From NCBI GenBank assembly GCA_030429105.1, contig JAUIDE010000008.1, positions 16,239 to 80,238 on the forward strand: a stretch of DNA of 64,000 nucleotides. Reading direction: 5' to 3'. Every line of letters begins with the position of its first letter. Within the stretch, counting starts at the first letter, position 1. The position numbers and the translations under genes are program-made. The stretch is from Alphaproteobacteria bacterium. GTDB lineage: Bacteria; Pseudomonadota; Alphaproteobacteria; Rhodobacterales; Rhodobacteraceae. Below are positions 1 to 9,197 of the stretch, one piece after another. The notes beneath the pieces are model-generated. The model saw only the letters and a program-made list of their open reading frames with translations. It was not told the DNA's origin and made no database searches.

Positions 1-48
1 GTGCCCGCCCGTCCCCCCCGCGGCGATGACGAGAAGCCGCCCGCTCAT
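1..48 (-). CDS. murG: MurG N-terminus (partial, runs off the window)
   Basis: Only the first 16 codons are present. They read MSGRLLVIAAGGTGGH, which holds the glycine-rich GGTGGH loop found at the start of MurG, the UDP-GlcNAc transferase that turns lipid I into lipid II on the inner membrane face. The ATG overlaps the ftsW stop codon (ATGA), as expected for the dcw order ftsW-murG. The rest of the gene lies to the left of the window. Confidence 0.88.
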   Translation of the reverse strand, partial: MSGRLLVIAAGGTGGH

Positions 49-1205
49 CGCCGGCCGAGCCTGTCCGTCACATGGTCCTGCGGCCGGCGGCGCGTGAGCG
101 AGAGGAGGAGGCCCATCGCGATGCCGGAGGCGAGCATGGAGGAGCCGCCATAGGAGATGAAGGGCAGCGTCATCCCCTTCGCGGGCAGGAGCGTGAAGGT
201 CACGCCGATGTTGATGAAGGCCTGCACGCCGAAGAGCACGGCGAGCCCGGCGCCGGCGACGCGGGCGAAGGCGTCCCGCTCCCGCATCAGGCGGGTCAGC
301 GCGCGGAGCGTGACGAAGAGATAGAGCCCGATCACCGCGACGCAGAACAGGAGCCCGTATTCCTCCGCCGCCACCGCCATGACGAAATCGGTATGCGCGT
401 CCGGCAGGGACCATTTCACCGACCCTTCCCCGGCGCCGACGCCGAAGAGCCCGCCCTTCTGGATCGCGGTGGTGGCGTAGCCGATCTGGCTCGTCGGGTC
501 GATCTCGGGCGCGAGGAAGTCGTCGATCCGGCTCGCGACATATTCGAAGTTCGTGTAGGCGAACCAGACGAGGCCGACGCCGAGCCCGACGAAGCCGACG
601 ATGAGGAGGATCGGCGCGCCCCAGGCGAAGAACATCGCCCCCCAGGCGGCGACGACGAGCAGCGCCTGCCCGAAATCCGGCTGGATCGCCAGCGAGGCGA
701 CGACGGCGAGCGTCACGAGGAAGGACATGGCGACGCCCGGCGGCCCGCCGGGCCGGAGCGCCGCCGCCATCATCCATCCGGTCAGCACGGCGAGGCCGGG
801 CTTCAGGAACTCGGAGGGCTGGACGGAGATCCCGAAGGAATACCAGCGCACCGCGCCCTTGCCGAAATCCGTGCCGAAGGCGGGCAGGAACAGCACCGCG
901 ACGAAGGCGAAGAGGAAGAGCCGCACGCCGTTCCGCCGCGCCTGATCCGGCGGCATGACCGAGATCGCGACGATGACGGCATAGGCGACGACGGCGAAGA
1001 CGACATGGCGCGTGACGAAATAGAAGGGCGGCAGGCCCCGCTTCTCCGCCAGCGGCACCGAGGCGGCGAAACTCATCAGGAGCCCGACGAGGATCAGGAG
1101 CGCGAGCGCGCCGAGCGAGAGCTTGTCCACCGTCCGCCACCAGCGGCCGAGGATCGACGGGTCGCCATAGCCGGCCGGCGCGGCGTGGTAGCTGATATCG
1201 GTCAT
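45..1205 (-). CDS. ftsW: FtsW, SEDS-family septal peptidoglycan polymerase
   Basis: A 386-residue polytopic membrane protein of the FtsW/RodA/SpoVE (SEDS) family, which polymerises lipid II into septal glycan with FtsI. Visible hallmarks are about ten hydrophobic helices, the segment SVQPSEFLKP near residue 130 typical of SEDS proteins, and the C-terminal FISYGGSSMLASGIAMGLLL. The ATG overlaps the murD stop (ATGA) and its stop overlaps the murG start, so it is translated as part of the dcw operon. Length and context both match FtsW rather than RodA, which would sit next to mreBCD and pbp2. Confidence 0.95.
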   Translation of the reverse strand: MTDISYHAAPAGYGDPSILGRWWRTVDKLSLGALALLILVGLLMSFAASVPLAEKRGLPPFYFVTRHVVFAVVAYAVIVAISVMPPDQARRNGVRLFLFAFVAVLFLPAFGTDFGKGAVRWYSFGISVQPSEFLKPGLAVLTGWMMAAALRPGGPPGVAMSFLVTLAVVASLAIQPDFGQALLVVAAWGAMFFAWGAPILLIVGFVGLGVGLVWFAYTNFEYVASRIDDFLAPEIDPTSQIGYATTAIQKGGLFGVGAGEGSVKWSLPDAHTDFVMAVAAEEYGLLFCVAVIGLYLFVTLRALTRLMRERDAFARVAGAGLAVLFGVQAFINIGVTFTLLPAKGMTLPFISYGGSSMLASGIAMGLLLSLTRRRPQDHVTDRLGRR

Positions 1206-2599
1206 GCGCCCCCCTCGACGATGCGGCGGGCGGCCTCGCGGAAGGCGTCGCCCCGCGCCTCGAAATCCCGGAACTGGTCGAAACTCGCGCAGGCGGGGGA
1301 GAGGAGCACCACGTCCCCCGGCTCCGCCTCCGCCGCGGCGAGGGCGAGCGCGGCGGCGAGGTCGCCGCAGAGCGCGTGCGGATGGCCGCCCAGCGTCTCC
1401 GCGAAGGCCGGCGCCGCCTGCCCGATCAGATAGGCCTTCGCCACCCGGGGAAAGAGCGGCGCGAGCGGCGCGATCCCCCCCTCCTTCGGCACGCCGCCCG
1501 CGATCCAGCGAATGCGATCATAGGTCAGGAGCGCCTTCTCCGCCGCGTCCGCGTTCGTCGCCTTCGAATCGTTGACGAAGCGCACGCCCTTCGCCTCGCC
1601 AACCAGCTCCAGCCGGTGCGGCAGGCCGGGGAAGCTCCGCATCCCCGCCTCGATCGCCTTCGGCCCGAGTCCGAGCGCGCGGAGCGCGGCCCAGGCGGCG
1701 CAGGCGTTCTGGTGGTTGTGCGCCCCCGGCAGCGCCTTCGCCTCGCGGAGGTCGAAGGCGGCGGCCTGCTTCGCGCCGTCCCATTCCGTTAGGTGGTTGC
1801 GGTTCATGAAGATCGCGCGGCCCGGCCCCTTCAGCTTCGCGCCTGCGGAGACGCGGGTGAGGCGCGCGCCGTCCTCCGATGGGTCGTCCGTCGCCGCGGC
1901 GAGGAAGCGGCCGAAATCGTCGTCCACCCCGATCACCAGCGCCTCCGGCGCGCCAAGCTCAAAGAGCCTGCGCTTCGCCGCGAAATAGCCGCCGAGGCCG
2001 CCGTGCCGGTCGAGATGGTCGGGCGAGAGATTGAGGAAGACGGCGACATCCGGCGCCAGCGTCCGCGCAAGGTCGGTCTGGTAGGAGGAGAGCTCGAGGA
2101 CGATCGTCTCCCCGTCCGCCGGCGGGTCGAGGTCGAGGACGCCGCGGCCGATATTGCCGCCCATTTGCCGGGGGCGCCCCGCGGCGCCGAGAACGTGGTC
2201 GATCAGCGCCGTCGTCGTCGACTTCCCGTTCGAGCCGGTGACGGCGACGATCCGCACCCGCGCGCCCGTCATCTGCACGGCGCGGAAGAAGAGCGAGACG
2301 TCATTGTCCACCAGCGCGCCCGCCGCCCAGGCCGCGCGGATCGCCGGATGCGCGTCGGGCGGGAGATGCGGCACGCCGGGGGAGACGACGAGGAGGGGAA
2401 TGTCCGCCCAGGGCTTCTCCCGCGTCAGGTCCTCCACCGCGAAGCCCTCGGCCTCGGCCGCCGCCCGCGCGGCCTCTCCGTCATCCCAGAGCACGGGCTG
2501 CGCCTCCCCCGCCCGGAGCGCGCGCGCCGCGGCGAGGCCGGAGCGGCCGAGCCCGAGCACGCCGACGCGGCGGCCCTCGTATCCGCGCACGGCGATCAT
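1202..2599 (-). CDS. murD: MurD, UDP-MurNAc-L-alanine:D-glutamate ligase
   Basis: A 465-residue cytoplasmic Mur ligase that adds D-Glu to UDP-MurNAc-Ala. The start at 2599 (MIAVRGYEGRRVGVLGLGRSG) gives the Rossmann-like N-terminal domain. The ATP-binding loop VTGSNGKSTTTALI follows near residue 115, and the central segment LNLSPDHLDRHG and NDSKATNADAA are typical of MurD. The frame stays open far upstream of 2599, but that extension overlaps the preceding gene and has no MurD character. The ATG overlaps the previous stop (ATGA). Confidence 0.95.
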   Translation of the reverse strand: MIAVRGYEGRRVGVLGLGRSGLAAARALRAGEAQPVLWDDGEAARAAAEAEGFAVEDLTREKPWADIPLLVVSPGVPHLPPDAHPAIRAAWAAGALVDNDVSLFFRAVQMTGARVRIVAVTGSNGKSTTTALIDHVLGAAGRPRQMGGNIGRGVLDLDPPADGETIVLELSSYQTDLARTLAPDVAVFLNLSPDHLDRHGGLGGYFAAKRRLFELGAPEALVIGVDDDFGRFLAAATDDPSEDGARLTRVSAGAKLKGPGRAIFMNRNHLTEWDGAKQAAAFDLREAKALPGAHNHQNACAAWAALRALGLGPKAIEAGMRSFPGLPHRLELVGEAKGVRFVNDSKATNADAAEKALLTYDRIRWIAGGVPKEGGIAPLAPLFPRVAKAYLIGQAAPAFAETLGGHPHALCGDLAAALALAAAEAEPGDVVLLSPACASFDQFRDFEARGDAFREAARRIVEGGA

Positions 2600-3213
2600 G
2601 CGCGCCTCCAGCGGCGGCGCAGGAAAGCGGCGGCTCCGGCGAGAAGGCCGAGGCCGGAAAGGCCGGCGACGAAGGGCGCGGCTGAGGCTCCGACGGCGCG
2701 CGCGAGGAGGACATCGGGGGAATAGGGGGAGACGGGGAAGACCGAGGCCGACCGGCAGAGCCTCATCCCGACATCCGGCGGGACTGCATCCGAGCCGGGG
2801 GGCGTCGCCTGCACGGGAAGAGCGGGCGCATCGTCGCGCACGGCCGTCTCCGGCAGGTTGAAGACGAAGCGGTAGGGGCCTTCGCCAAGGTCGGGTCGCC
2901 CCACCGGCACGTATGTCGGCGATGAACGTAGCGCCAGGCGCCATTCCGGCCGCCTTTCCCCCCTCACTGTCCGGATGGTTTCGACCAGAATAACCCAGGG
3001 CCGCCCGAATATCTCGCCGCCATGCCAGATCTCGTTTCGCACGACGCTCCTGACGAAGCCGACGATCTCGACCTCGCCTTGCCGCTTTTCGTCGCCGCCC
3101 GCGCCGATCCATTTCGGTTTGCGCAATTCGTCCGCCGTGATCTTGCAGGTATAGGCCTGCGCCGAAGTCGCGGAGAGGAGAGTGGTGACTGCGAAGACGG
3201 CCCGCGCGATCAT
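2596..3213 (-). CDS. Secreted or membrane-anchored protein of unknown function inside the dcw operon
   Basis: A 205-residue protein I do not recognise. Residues 1-20 form a clear signal peptide ending in a SAQA-type cleavage site. A periplasmic domain of about 150 residues with two visible cysteines (CKIT near 23 and LCRS near 153) follows. The C-terminus has one hydrophobic helix and an RRRWRR basic tail, a layout like sortase-type C-terminal sorting signals or a simple anchor. It is coupled on both sides by ATGA overlaps, so it is co-translated with the dcw genes. It uses more A/T-ending and rare codons (TTG, AAA, GTA) than its neighbours, which hints at later acquisition. Confidence 0.75.
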   Translation of the reverse strand: MIARAVFAVTTLLSATSAQAYTCKITADELRKPKWIGAGGDEKRQGEVEIVGFVRSVVRNEIWHGGEIFGRPWVILVETIRTVRGERRPEWRLALRSSPTYVPVGRPDLGEGPYRFVFNLPETAVRDDAPALPVQATPPGSDAVPPDVGMRLCRSASVFPVSPYSPDVLLARAVGASAAPFVAGLSGLGLLAGAAAFLRRRWRRA

Positions 3214-3380
3214 GCCTGGCCCTCCCGCCCCTTCGCCCGCGCCGCCTCAAGCCGCGCTTCCTCCCGCTTCGCCTCCTCCCGCGCGCGGAGGAGCCGCGCG
3301 ACCGCCTCGCCGAAGGGCGCGGGCCTCGCGGCGCGGAGCTTCAGCCAGAGGCCGGCGATCCAGGGGGAGGCGACGCTCAT
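3210..3380 (-). CDS. Small protein (56 aa) between mraY and the secreted unknown
   Basis: Begins [20 protein letters not shown] and ends with a strongly charged helical stretch (LLRAREEAKREEARLEAARAKG). The ATG overlaps the mraY stop (TGATG) and its stop overlaps the next start (ATGA), which supports real translation despite the size. The N-terminus is mildly hydrophobic and the second half looks like a short coiled coil. I recognise no family. A divisome or MraY-associated microprotein is possible, but nothing here shows it. Confidence 0.55.
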   Translation of the reverse strand: MSVASPWIAGLWLKLRAARPAPFGEAVARLLRAREEAKREEARLEAARAKGREGQA

Positions 3381-4468
3381 CACCGCAGCTTCAGCGAGGC
3401 GAGCCCGATGAGGGCGAGGATCAGCGCGATGATCCAGAAGCGGATCACCACGGTCGGCTCGCGCCAGCCCTTCTGCTCGAAATGATGGTGGATCGGCGCC
3501 ATGCGGAAGACGCGCTTGCCGGTCAGCTTGAAGCTCGCGACCTGCACGATGACCGAGACCGCCTCCAAGACGAAGAGCCCGCCGATCACGGCCCAGACGA
3601 TCTCGTGCTTGATCGAGACGGCGATGGCGCCGAGCGCGCCGCCAAGGGAAAGGCTCCCGGTGTCGCCCATGAAGACCATCGCGGGCGGCGCGTTGTACCA
3701 GAGGAAGCCGAGCCCGCCGCCGATCAGCGCCGCGGCGAAGACGGTGATCTCCCCCGTCCCCGCCACATAGTGGATCTGGAGATATTCGGTGAAATCCGTC
3801 CGCCCGACGACATAGGCGATGACGCCGAGCGAGCCCGCGGCGATCATCACCGGCATGATGGCGAGGCCGTCCAGCCCGTCCGTCAGGTTCACGGCGTTCG
3901 CGCTGCCGACGATGACGAACATCGCGAAGGGGAAGAAGAGGAGCCCGAGCGGGATCAACACCTCCTTGAAAACGGGCACGGCCAGCTGCGTCTGGAGCGG
4001 CTCCGGCTGAAGGGTCGTCGCCCACCAGGAGGCGAGGGCGGCGATGGCGAAGCCGATGGCGAGCCGGTGCCGGCCCGAAAAGCCGCGATGCGTCTGCTTC
4101 GTCACCTTCAGATAGTCGTCCACGAAGCCGATCGCGCCGAAGCCGAGCGTGACGAAGAGGACGAGGAGGACGAAGCCGTTGTCCATCCGCGCCCAGAGAA
4201 GCGTCGAGACGACGATGGCGGCGAGGATGAGCACGCCGCCCATGGTCGGCGTCCCGGCCTTTTCGAGGATGTGGCTCGCCGGCCCGTCGGAACGGATCGG
4301 CTGCCCCTTGCCCTGCATCCGGCGCAGCCCGTCGATGATCGGCCGCCCGAAGAGGAAGCCGAAGACGAGCGCGGTGAAGAACGCGCCGCCCGCGCGGAAG
4401 GTGATGTAGCGGAAGAGGTTGAAGACGTCCCCGCCGGTCGAGAGCGGGGTGAGGAGTTCATAGAGCAT
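3380..4468 (-). CDS. mraY: MraY, phospho-MurNAc-pentapeptide translocase
   Basis: A 362-residue integral membrane enzyme that transfers phospho-MurNAc-pentapeptide to undecaprenyl phosphate, forming lipid I. Family motifs are visible: GTPTMGG near residue 74, the Asp pair in IGFVDDYLK near 115, [13 protein letters not shown] near 190, [12 protein letters not shown] near 265 and the C-terminal MAPIHHHFE. Length and about ten TM helices are normal. It starts one base after the murF stop. Confidence 0.97.
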   Translation of the reverse strand: MLYELLTPLSTGGDVFNLFRYITFRAGGAFFTALVFGFLFGRPIIDGLRRMQGKGQPIRSDGPASHILEKAGTPTMGGVLILAAIVVSTLLWARMDNGFVLLVLFVTLGFGAIGFVDDYLKVTKQTHRGFSGRHRLAIGFAIAALASWWATTLQPEPLQTQLAVPVFKEVLIPLGLLFFPFAMFVIVGSANAVNLTDGLDGLAIMPVMIAAGSLGVIAYVVGRTDFTEYLQIHYVAGTGEITVFAAALIGGGLGFLWYNAPPAMVFMGDTGSLSLGGALGAIAVSIKHEIVWAVIGGLFVLEAVSVIVQVASFKLTGKRVFRMAPIHHHFEQKGWREPTVVIRFWIIALILALIGLASLKLR

Positions 4469-5908
4469 TCAGGCCTCTCCCCCTTCCGGCGCGGCGGCGC
4501 CCATGCGCTTCACCGCCGCCGCCACGGCGGCCATCTTCGAGCCGAGCGAGCCCTTCACCATGGCGACGTCGCCGGCGTCAAGCTTCCGCCCCGCCGCCTC
4601 CGCGAGTTCGGCGGAGGAGGGGAACCACTTGCCCCGCTTCTCCGCCGGCAGCGCCTCATGGAGCGCGCGCATCAGCGGCCCGCAGGTATGGACGACATCG
4701 ACCCCGGCGATCTCCTCGCAGGAAGCGAGGCCGGCGTGCATCGCCTCCGCCTCCGGCCCGAGCTCGAGCATGTCGCCGAGGAAGGCGACGCGGCGGCCCT
4801 TCGCGATCCGGCCGATATCGTCCTCCGGCTTGGCGGCGGAGAGGACGGCGAGCGCCGCGCGCATGGAGACCGGGTTGGCGTTGTAGCTTTCGTCGATCAG
4901 CGTCACCCCGCCGTCGATCCCGCCCGCGCCGAGCGCGATCCGCCAGCGCGAGCCGCGGCCCTCCGGCGGGGCCCAGCCGCCGAGCGCGAGCGCAGCGCGC
5001 GCCACGTCCGCCCCCGCCGCCTCCGCCGCCGCGAGCGCGGCCAGCGCGTTCATCGCGAGATGCCGGCCCGGCGCGCCGATCTTGAAGATGAGCGGACGGC
5101 CATGGAGGCTCGCCCGCACCACCGTCGCCGGCCCGGCGAGCCGCGCGCCTTCGAGACGCGCCTCCGCCCCCTCCGCCGCGCCGAAGCGGAGGATGCGGGC
5201 GCCCTTCGCCCGCGCCGCCGCTTCGAGCCGCGCGAAATGCCGGTTGTCCACGTTCAGGACGGCGAGCCCGCCCTCCGCCAGTCCCTCGAAGATCTCCGCC
5301 TTCGCGTCCGCGATCCCCTCCTCGTTCGCGAAATTCTCGAGATGGACGGCCTCCACGGTCGTGATGATCGCGATGTCCGGCCGCACGAGGCGGGAGAGGG
5401 GCGCGATCTCCCCCGCATGGTTCATGCCGAGTTCCGCGACGATGAAGGCCGCGCTCCGCGGCGCCCGCGCCAGCGTCAGCGGCGCGCCCCAGTGGTTGTT
5501 GAAGCTCTTCTCCGCCGCATGGACCTCCCCCGCCGTCGCGAGGCAGGCGCGCAGCATCTCCTTCGTTCCCGTCTTGCCGACCGAGCCGGTGACGCCGATG
5601 ACCTTCGCGCCCGAGCGCGCCCGCGCCGCCGCGGCGAGCCCGCGGAGCGCGGCCAGAACGTCCTCCACGATCAGGAGCGGCGCGCCCTTCGGCAACCCCT
5701 CCGGAATGCGGGAGACCATCGCGGCGGCGGCCTCGGCGGCGAAGGCGGCGGCGACGAAATCGTGCCCGTCCCGCTGGTCCGCCAGCGCGACGAAGAGATC
5801 GCCGCGGGCGAGCGAACGGCTGTCGATGGAGACGCCGGAGGCGGAGAAAGGCGCCGTCGCCCGCCCGCCCGTCGCGGCCTCCGCCTCTTCCGAAGTCCAG
5901 AGCGTCAT
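4469..5908 (-). CDS. murF: MurF, UDP-MurNAc-tripeptide:D-Ala-D-Ala ligase
   Basis: A 479-residue Mur ligase that completes the UDP-MurNAc pentapeptide in the cytoplasm. The ATP loop VTGSVGKTGTKEML (near residue 110), the following NNHWGAPLTLA and the DESYNANPVSM motif near 330 are diagnostic of MurF. The start overlaps the murE stop (ATGA). Its own stop directly abuts the mraY ATG. Confidence 0.96.
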   Translation of the reverse strand: MTLWTSEEAEAATGGRATAPFSASGVSIDSRSLARGDLFVALADQRDGHDFVAAAFAAEAAAAMVSRIPEGLPKGAPLLIVEDVLAALRGLAAAARARSGAKVIGVTGSVGKTGTKEMLRACLATAGEVHAAEKSFNNHWGAPLTLARAPRSAAFIVAELGMNHAGEIAPLSRLVRPDIAIITTVEAVHLENFANEEGIADAKAEIFEGLAEGGLAVLNVDNRHFARLEAAARAKGARILRFGAAEGAEARLEGARLAGPATVVRASLHGRPLIFKIGAPGRHLAMNALAALAAAEAAGADVARAALALGGWAPPEGRGSRWRIALGAGGIDGGVTLIDESYNANPVSMRAALAVLSAAKPEDDIGRIAKGRRVAFLGDMLELGPEAEAMHAGLASCEEIAGVDVVHTCGPLMRALHEALPAEKRGKWFPSSAELAEAAGRKLDAGDVAMVKGSLGSKMAAVAAAVKRMGAAAPEGGEA

Positions 5909-7401
5909 GGCGCCGCCTCCCCGTTCAGCGCGGCGACCGCGGCGCGGGCGATTTCCGCGTCGTCGAAGGGATGCGTCACGCCCATGATCTCCTGCCCGGT
6001 CTCATGCCCCTTTCCCGCGATGAGAAGGCGGTCTGACGGCGACAATGAGTCGACGCCGCGGAGAATGGCCTCCGCCCGGTCCCCCGCCTCCTCCGCGCCG
6101 GGGCAGCCCGCGATCACCTCGGCGCGGATCGCGGCCGGGTCCTCGCTCCGGGGGTTGTCGTCCGTCACGATCACCACATCGGCTCCGGCGGCGGCCGCGC
6201 GGCCCATCTCCGGCCGTTTGCCCCGGTCCCGGTCCCCGCCCGCGCCGAAGACGACGACGAGCCGCCCCGGCGTGTGGAGCCGGAGCGCGGCGAGCGCGAC
6301 AGCGAGCCCGGCGGGCGTATGGGCGTAATCGACATAGACCGCCGCGCCGTTCGCCCGCGTCGCGACCCGCTCCATCCGGCCCCGGACGCCGACGAGCGCC
6401 TCCATCGCGCCGAACACCGCCTCCGGCTCCTCGCCGGCCCCGATGGCGAGCCCCGCCGCCGCCATTGCGTTGAGCCCCTGGAAGCCGCCGACGAGGCCGA
6501 GCCGCACGCGCCGCGGCGCGCCCCGCCATTCGAGGTCGAGACTCTGCCCCTCGGCGTCGAACCGCGCGTCGATCAGGCGAAGGCCCGGCGCCGCCTCCCG
6601 GTCCCGCCCGTAGGGAATGACCTCGGCGCGCCGCGCGGCGCGGAAGGCTTCCGGGAAGCAGGCCTCGTCCGCGTTGATCACCGCCGCCGCGCCCTCCGGC
6701 AGCACTTCGGAGAAGAGCCGGAGCTTCGCGGCGAGATAGGCCTCGAAGGTCTCGTGATAGTCGAGATGGTCGCGGCTGATATTGGTGAAGGCCGCCGCGG
6801 AGAGCCGCGCGCCGTCCACCCGATGCTGCGCGAGCCCGTGGCTCGACGCCTCCATCGCCGCATGGGTCACGCCCTCCGCCGCCAGCGCGGCGAGGAGGCG
6901 GTGGAGCGCCACCGGGTCCGGCGTCGTCATCGCCGGGGCGGGAATGTCCGCCCCCTCCACGCCGACCGTGCCAAAGCTGGCCGCGCGGCGGCCGAGCGCG
7001 GCGAAGATCTGCCGCGCGAAGCTGGCGACCGAGGTCTTGCCGTTGGTCCCCGTCACGGCGACGAGCGTTTCTGGCTGCGCGCCGAAAAAGGCCGCGGCGG
7101 CGAGGGCGAGGCGGCGGCGCGGCTCGGGGTCGATCAGGAAGGGGACAGGCCAGGAGCCGATATCGGCCTTCGCCCGCTCCGCCCCCGCCTCGTCCGCCAG
7201 CACCGCCGCGGCGCCCATCCGGACCGCGTATTGCGCGAATTCCGCGCCGTCGAGCCGCCCGCGGAGCGCGGCGAAGAGGAAGCCCGGCCTCACCTCCCGG
7301 CTGTCCGCCGTCAGCCCCGCTATGGCGAGATCGGGCGCGGGCGCGGGACCGCGATGCGCCAGCCCCGCGAGGCCGAGCGCTCCGAGCGTCCGCCCGCTCA
7401 A
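5905..7401 (-). CDS. murE: MurE, UDP-MurNAc-dipeptide:meso-diaminopimelate ligase
   Basis: A 498-residue Mur ligase adding the third stem-peptide residue. The ATP loop VTGTNGKTSVASF lies near residue 115, MEASSHGL near 185 and ISRDHLDYH near 210. The C-terminal DDNPRSEDP motif is the one that selects meso-DAP over lysine, as expected in a Gram-negative. The start codon appears to be TTG at 7401, overlapping the ftsI stop as TTGA. No nearby in-frame ATG fits the family N-terminus. Confidence 0.95.
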   Translation of the reverse strand: MSGRTLGALGLAGLAHRGPAPAPDLAIAGLTADSREVRPGFLFAALRGRLDGAEFAQYAVRMGAAAVLADEAGAERAKADIGSWPVPFLIDPEPRRRLALAAAAFFGAQPETLVAVTGTNGKTSVASFARQIFAALGRRAASFGTVGVEGADIPAPAMTTPDPVALHRLLAALAAEGVTHAAMEASSHGLAQHRVDGARLSAAAFTNISRDHLDYHETFEAYLAAKLRLFSEVLPEGAAAVINADEACFPEAFRAARRAEVIPYGRDREAAPGLRLIDARFDAEGQSLDLEWRGAPRRVRLGLVGGFQGLNAMAAAGLAIGAGEEPEAVFGAMEALVGVRGRMERVATRANGAAVYVDYAHTPAGLAVALAALRLHTPGRLVVVFGAGGDRDRGKRPEMGRAAAAGADVVIVTDDNPRSEDPAAIRAEVIAGCPGAEEAGDRAEAILRGVDSLSPSDRLLIAGKGHETGQEIMGVTHPFDDAEIARAAVAALNGEAAP

Positions 7402-9197
7402 AACCGCGCCCTCGCGGCCGCTCCGGCCGCATCCGCCGGGTCGAGCGGCGCCGGCGCCGGGCGGATGCCGAGCACTGGGGCGATGCGGCGGACGGCGAGC
7501 CCCGCGGTCGGCGCCGCCGTCCAGCCCGCGGTGCGCCAGGTCCGCCCGTATTTGAAGGTCGAGGCCTCGTCGAGCGTCACCACGATCACATAGCGCGGGT
7601 CCGACATCGGGAAGGCGCCGGCGAAGGTGGTGATGTTCCGCCCGCCGTCATAGCCGCCCGCCGAGGGCTTCTCCGCCGTGCCGGTCTTGCCGCCGACCTC
7701 GTAGCCCGGAACCTCGGCGAGGTTCGCCGTGCCCTTCTCCTCCGCCACCACGGCGCGCAGCATCTCGCGCAGATGGCGGGAGGTCTGGGCGGAGATCACG
7801 CGGTCCGCCTCCGTCGGCGCCGGCGCGCCGGGGATCAGCGTCGGCTTCACCTTCAGCCCGCCGTTCAGCAGCGTCGCATAGGCCGCGGCGAGGTGCAGCT
7901 GCGTCGCGGCGAGGCCGTGGCCGTAGGAGATCGTCATGGTCGAGAGCTGGCTCCAGTTCGCCGGATAGAGCGGCTGGCCGAGCCGCGCCTCCGCGATCTC
8001 CACCGGCGTGGGGGAGAGGAGCCCGAGGGAGTCCAGAAACGCCTTCTGCCGCTCCGCGCCGATGGCGATGGCGACGCGGGCTGTGCCGACATTGGAGCTT
8101 TCCACGATCACGTCGCGGAGCGACATCTGCGGCGGCATCTTGTGGAAGTCGCTGATGCGGAACCTGCCGACGCGGAGCGGCCCCGTCGTGTCGATCATGG
8201 TTTCCGGGCCGTAGAGGCCGAGCTCCATCGCCTGCGCGGCGGCGAAGGTCTTGAAGGTGGAGCCGAGCTCGAACACGCCCTCCGCCGCCCGGTTCATCAT
8301 CGGGCGCGTCTTGGCCACCACGGGGTCGCGCGTGTCAGGCCGCGCGTTCGGGTCGAAATCGGGCAGGGAGACCATCGCGATGACCTCCCCGTTCCGCGCG
8401 TCCATCAGCACGGCGGAGGCGGCGATGGCCTTGAAGTCGCGCATCGCGGCCTCCAGCACCTCCGTCATCGCCGTCTGCGCCGCAAGGTCGAGGGAGATGC
8501 GGAAGGGCTCGCCGGCGCGCGCCGGGTCCCGCAGCGCGTCGTCGAGCCGCCGCTCGACGCCGGCGAGGCCGACGAGCTCGGCATGGTCGACGCCCTCCGC
8601 CCCCACGGTCGCGCCGCCGAGGACATGCGCGGCGATGCGCCCGGCGGGGTAGATGCGCGTCTCCCGCCGTCCGAACTCGACGCCGGGGAGGCCGAGATCA
8701 TGCACGGCCTGCTTCTCCGCCGGGCTCGCCGGCCGCTTGATCCAGACGAACTTGCGGCCGGGCGCGAAGCGGGCGCGGAGCGTCTCCTCCCCGACGCCCG
8801 GGAGCGCGGAGGCGAGAAGCTGCGCGGCCTCCGCCGCGTCGATCCCGGCGCGGGCGGCGACCTCGGGATGCGCGTAGATCGCCCAGGTCGGCAGGTTGGC
8901 CGCGAGGAGCCGCCCCTCCCGGTCCACGATCGGCGCGCGCTCCGCCAGCGGCGGCCCGCCCGCCACCTCCAGCGCCGGCTCCTCAGGCTCCGCGACGGCG
9001 GTGAGCGCCATCTGGCCGGCGAGCGTTGCGTAGCCAAGCGCGAAGCAGCCGGCGACGAGCCAGAGCCGCCATTCGGCGAGGTCGGCGCGCGCCTTGCGCC
9101 GGGCCTCCCGCGCATTCTCGCGCTTTTTCGCGCGCTGCGCGATGCGCTCCGCGCCCTGGTCGCCGAGAACGCGGATGAGCTCGTCGCGCCGCGTCAT
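7398..9197 (-). CDS. ftsI: FtsI (PBP3), septal peptidoglycan transpeptidase
   Basis: A 599-residue class B penicillin-binding protein. A basic cytoplasmic N-terminus of about 45 residues is followed by one TM helix, a pedestal/dimerisation domain (PIVDREGRLLA near 90) and the transpeptidase domain. Catalytic motifs are present: STFK with nucleophile Ser313, SSN at 367-369 and KTGT at 504. It cross-links septal wall with FtsW. The unusually long, arginine-rich cytoplasmic N-terminus is common in alphaproteobacterial FtsI. The start overlaps the ftsL stop. Confidence 0.95.
   Translation of the reverse strand: MTRRDELIRVLGDQGAERIAQRAKKRENAREARRKARADLAEWRLWLVAGCFALGYATLAGQMALTAVAEPEEPALEVAGGPPLAERAPIVDREGRLLAANLPTWAIYAHPEVAARAGIDAAEAAQLLASALPGVGEETLRARFAPGRKFVWIKRPASPAEKQAVHDLGLPGVEFGRRETRIYPAGRIAAHVLGGATVGAEGVDHAELVGLAGVERRLDDALRDPARAGEPFRISLDLAAQTAMTEVLEAAMRDFKAIAASAVLMDARNGEVIAMVSLPDFDPNARPDTRDPVVAKTRPMMNRAAEGVFELGSTFKTFAAAQAMELGLYGPETMIDTTGPLRVGRFRISDFHKMPPQMSLRDVIVESSNVGTARVAIAIGAERQKAFLDSLGLLSPTPVEIAEARLGQPLYPANWSQLSTMTISYGHGLAATQLHLAAAYATLLNGGLKVKPTLIPGAPAPTEADRVISAQTSRHLREMLRAVVAEEKGTANLAEVPGYEVGGKTGTAEKPSAGGYDGGRNITTFAGAFPMSDPRYVIVVTLDEASTFKYGRTWRTAGWTAAPTAGLAVRRIAPVLGIRPAPAPLDPADAAGAAARARF

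Noticed and set aside
3182-6328. A plus-strand open frame of about 1048 codons opposite mraY, murF and murE.
   Set aside because: It lies antisense to three clear dcw genes and is an Arg/Glu/Asp-rich translation of GC-rich complementary codons with no domain pattern.
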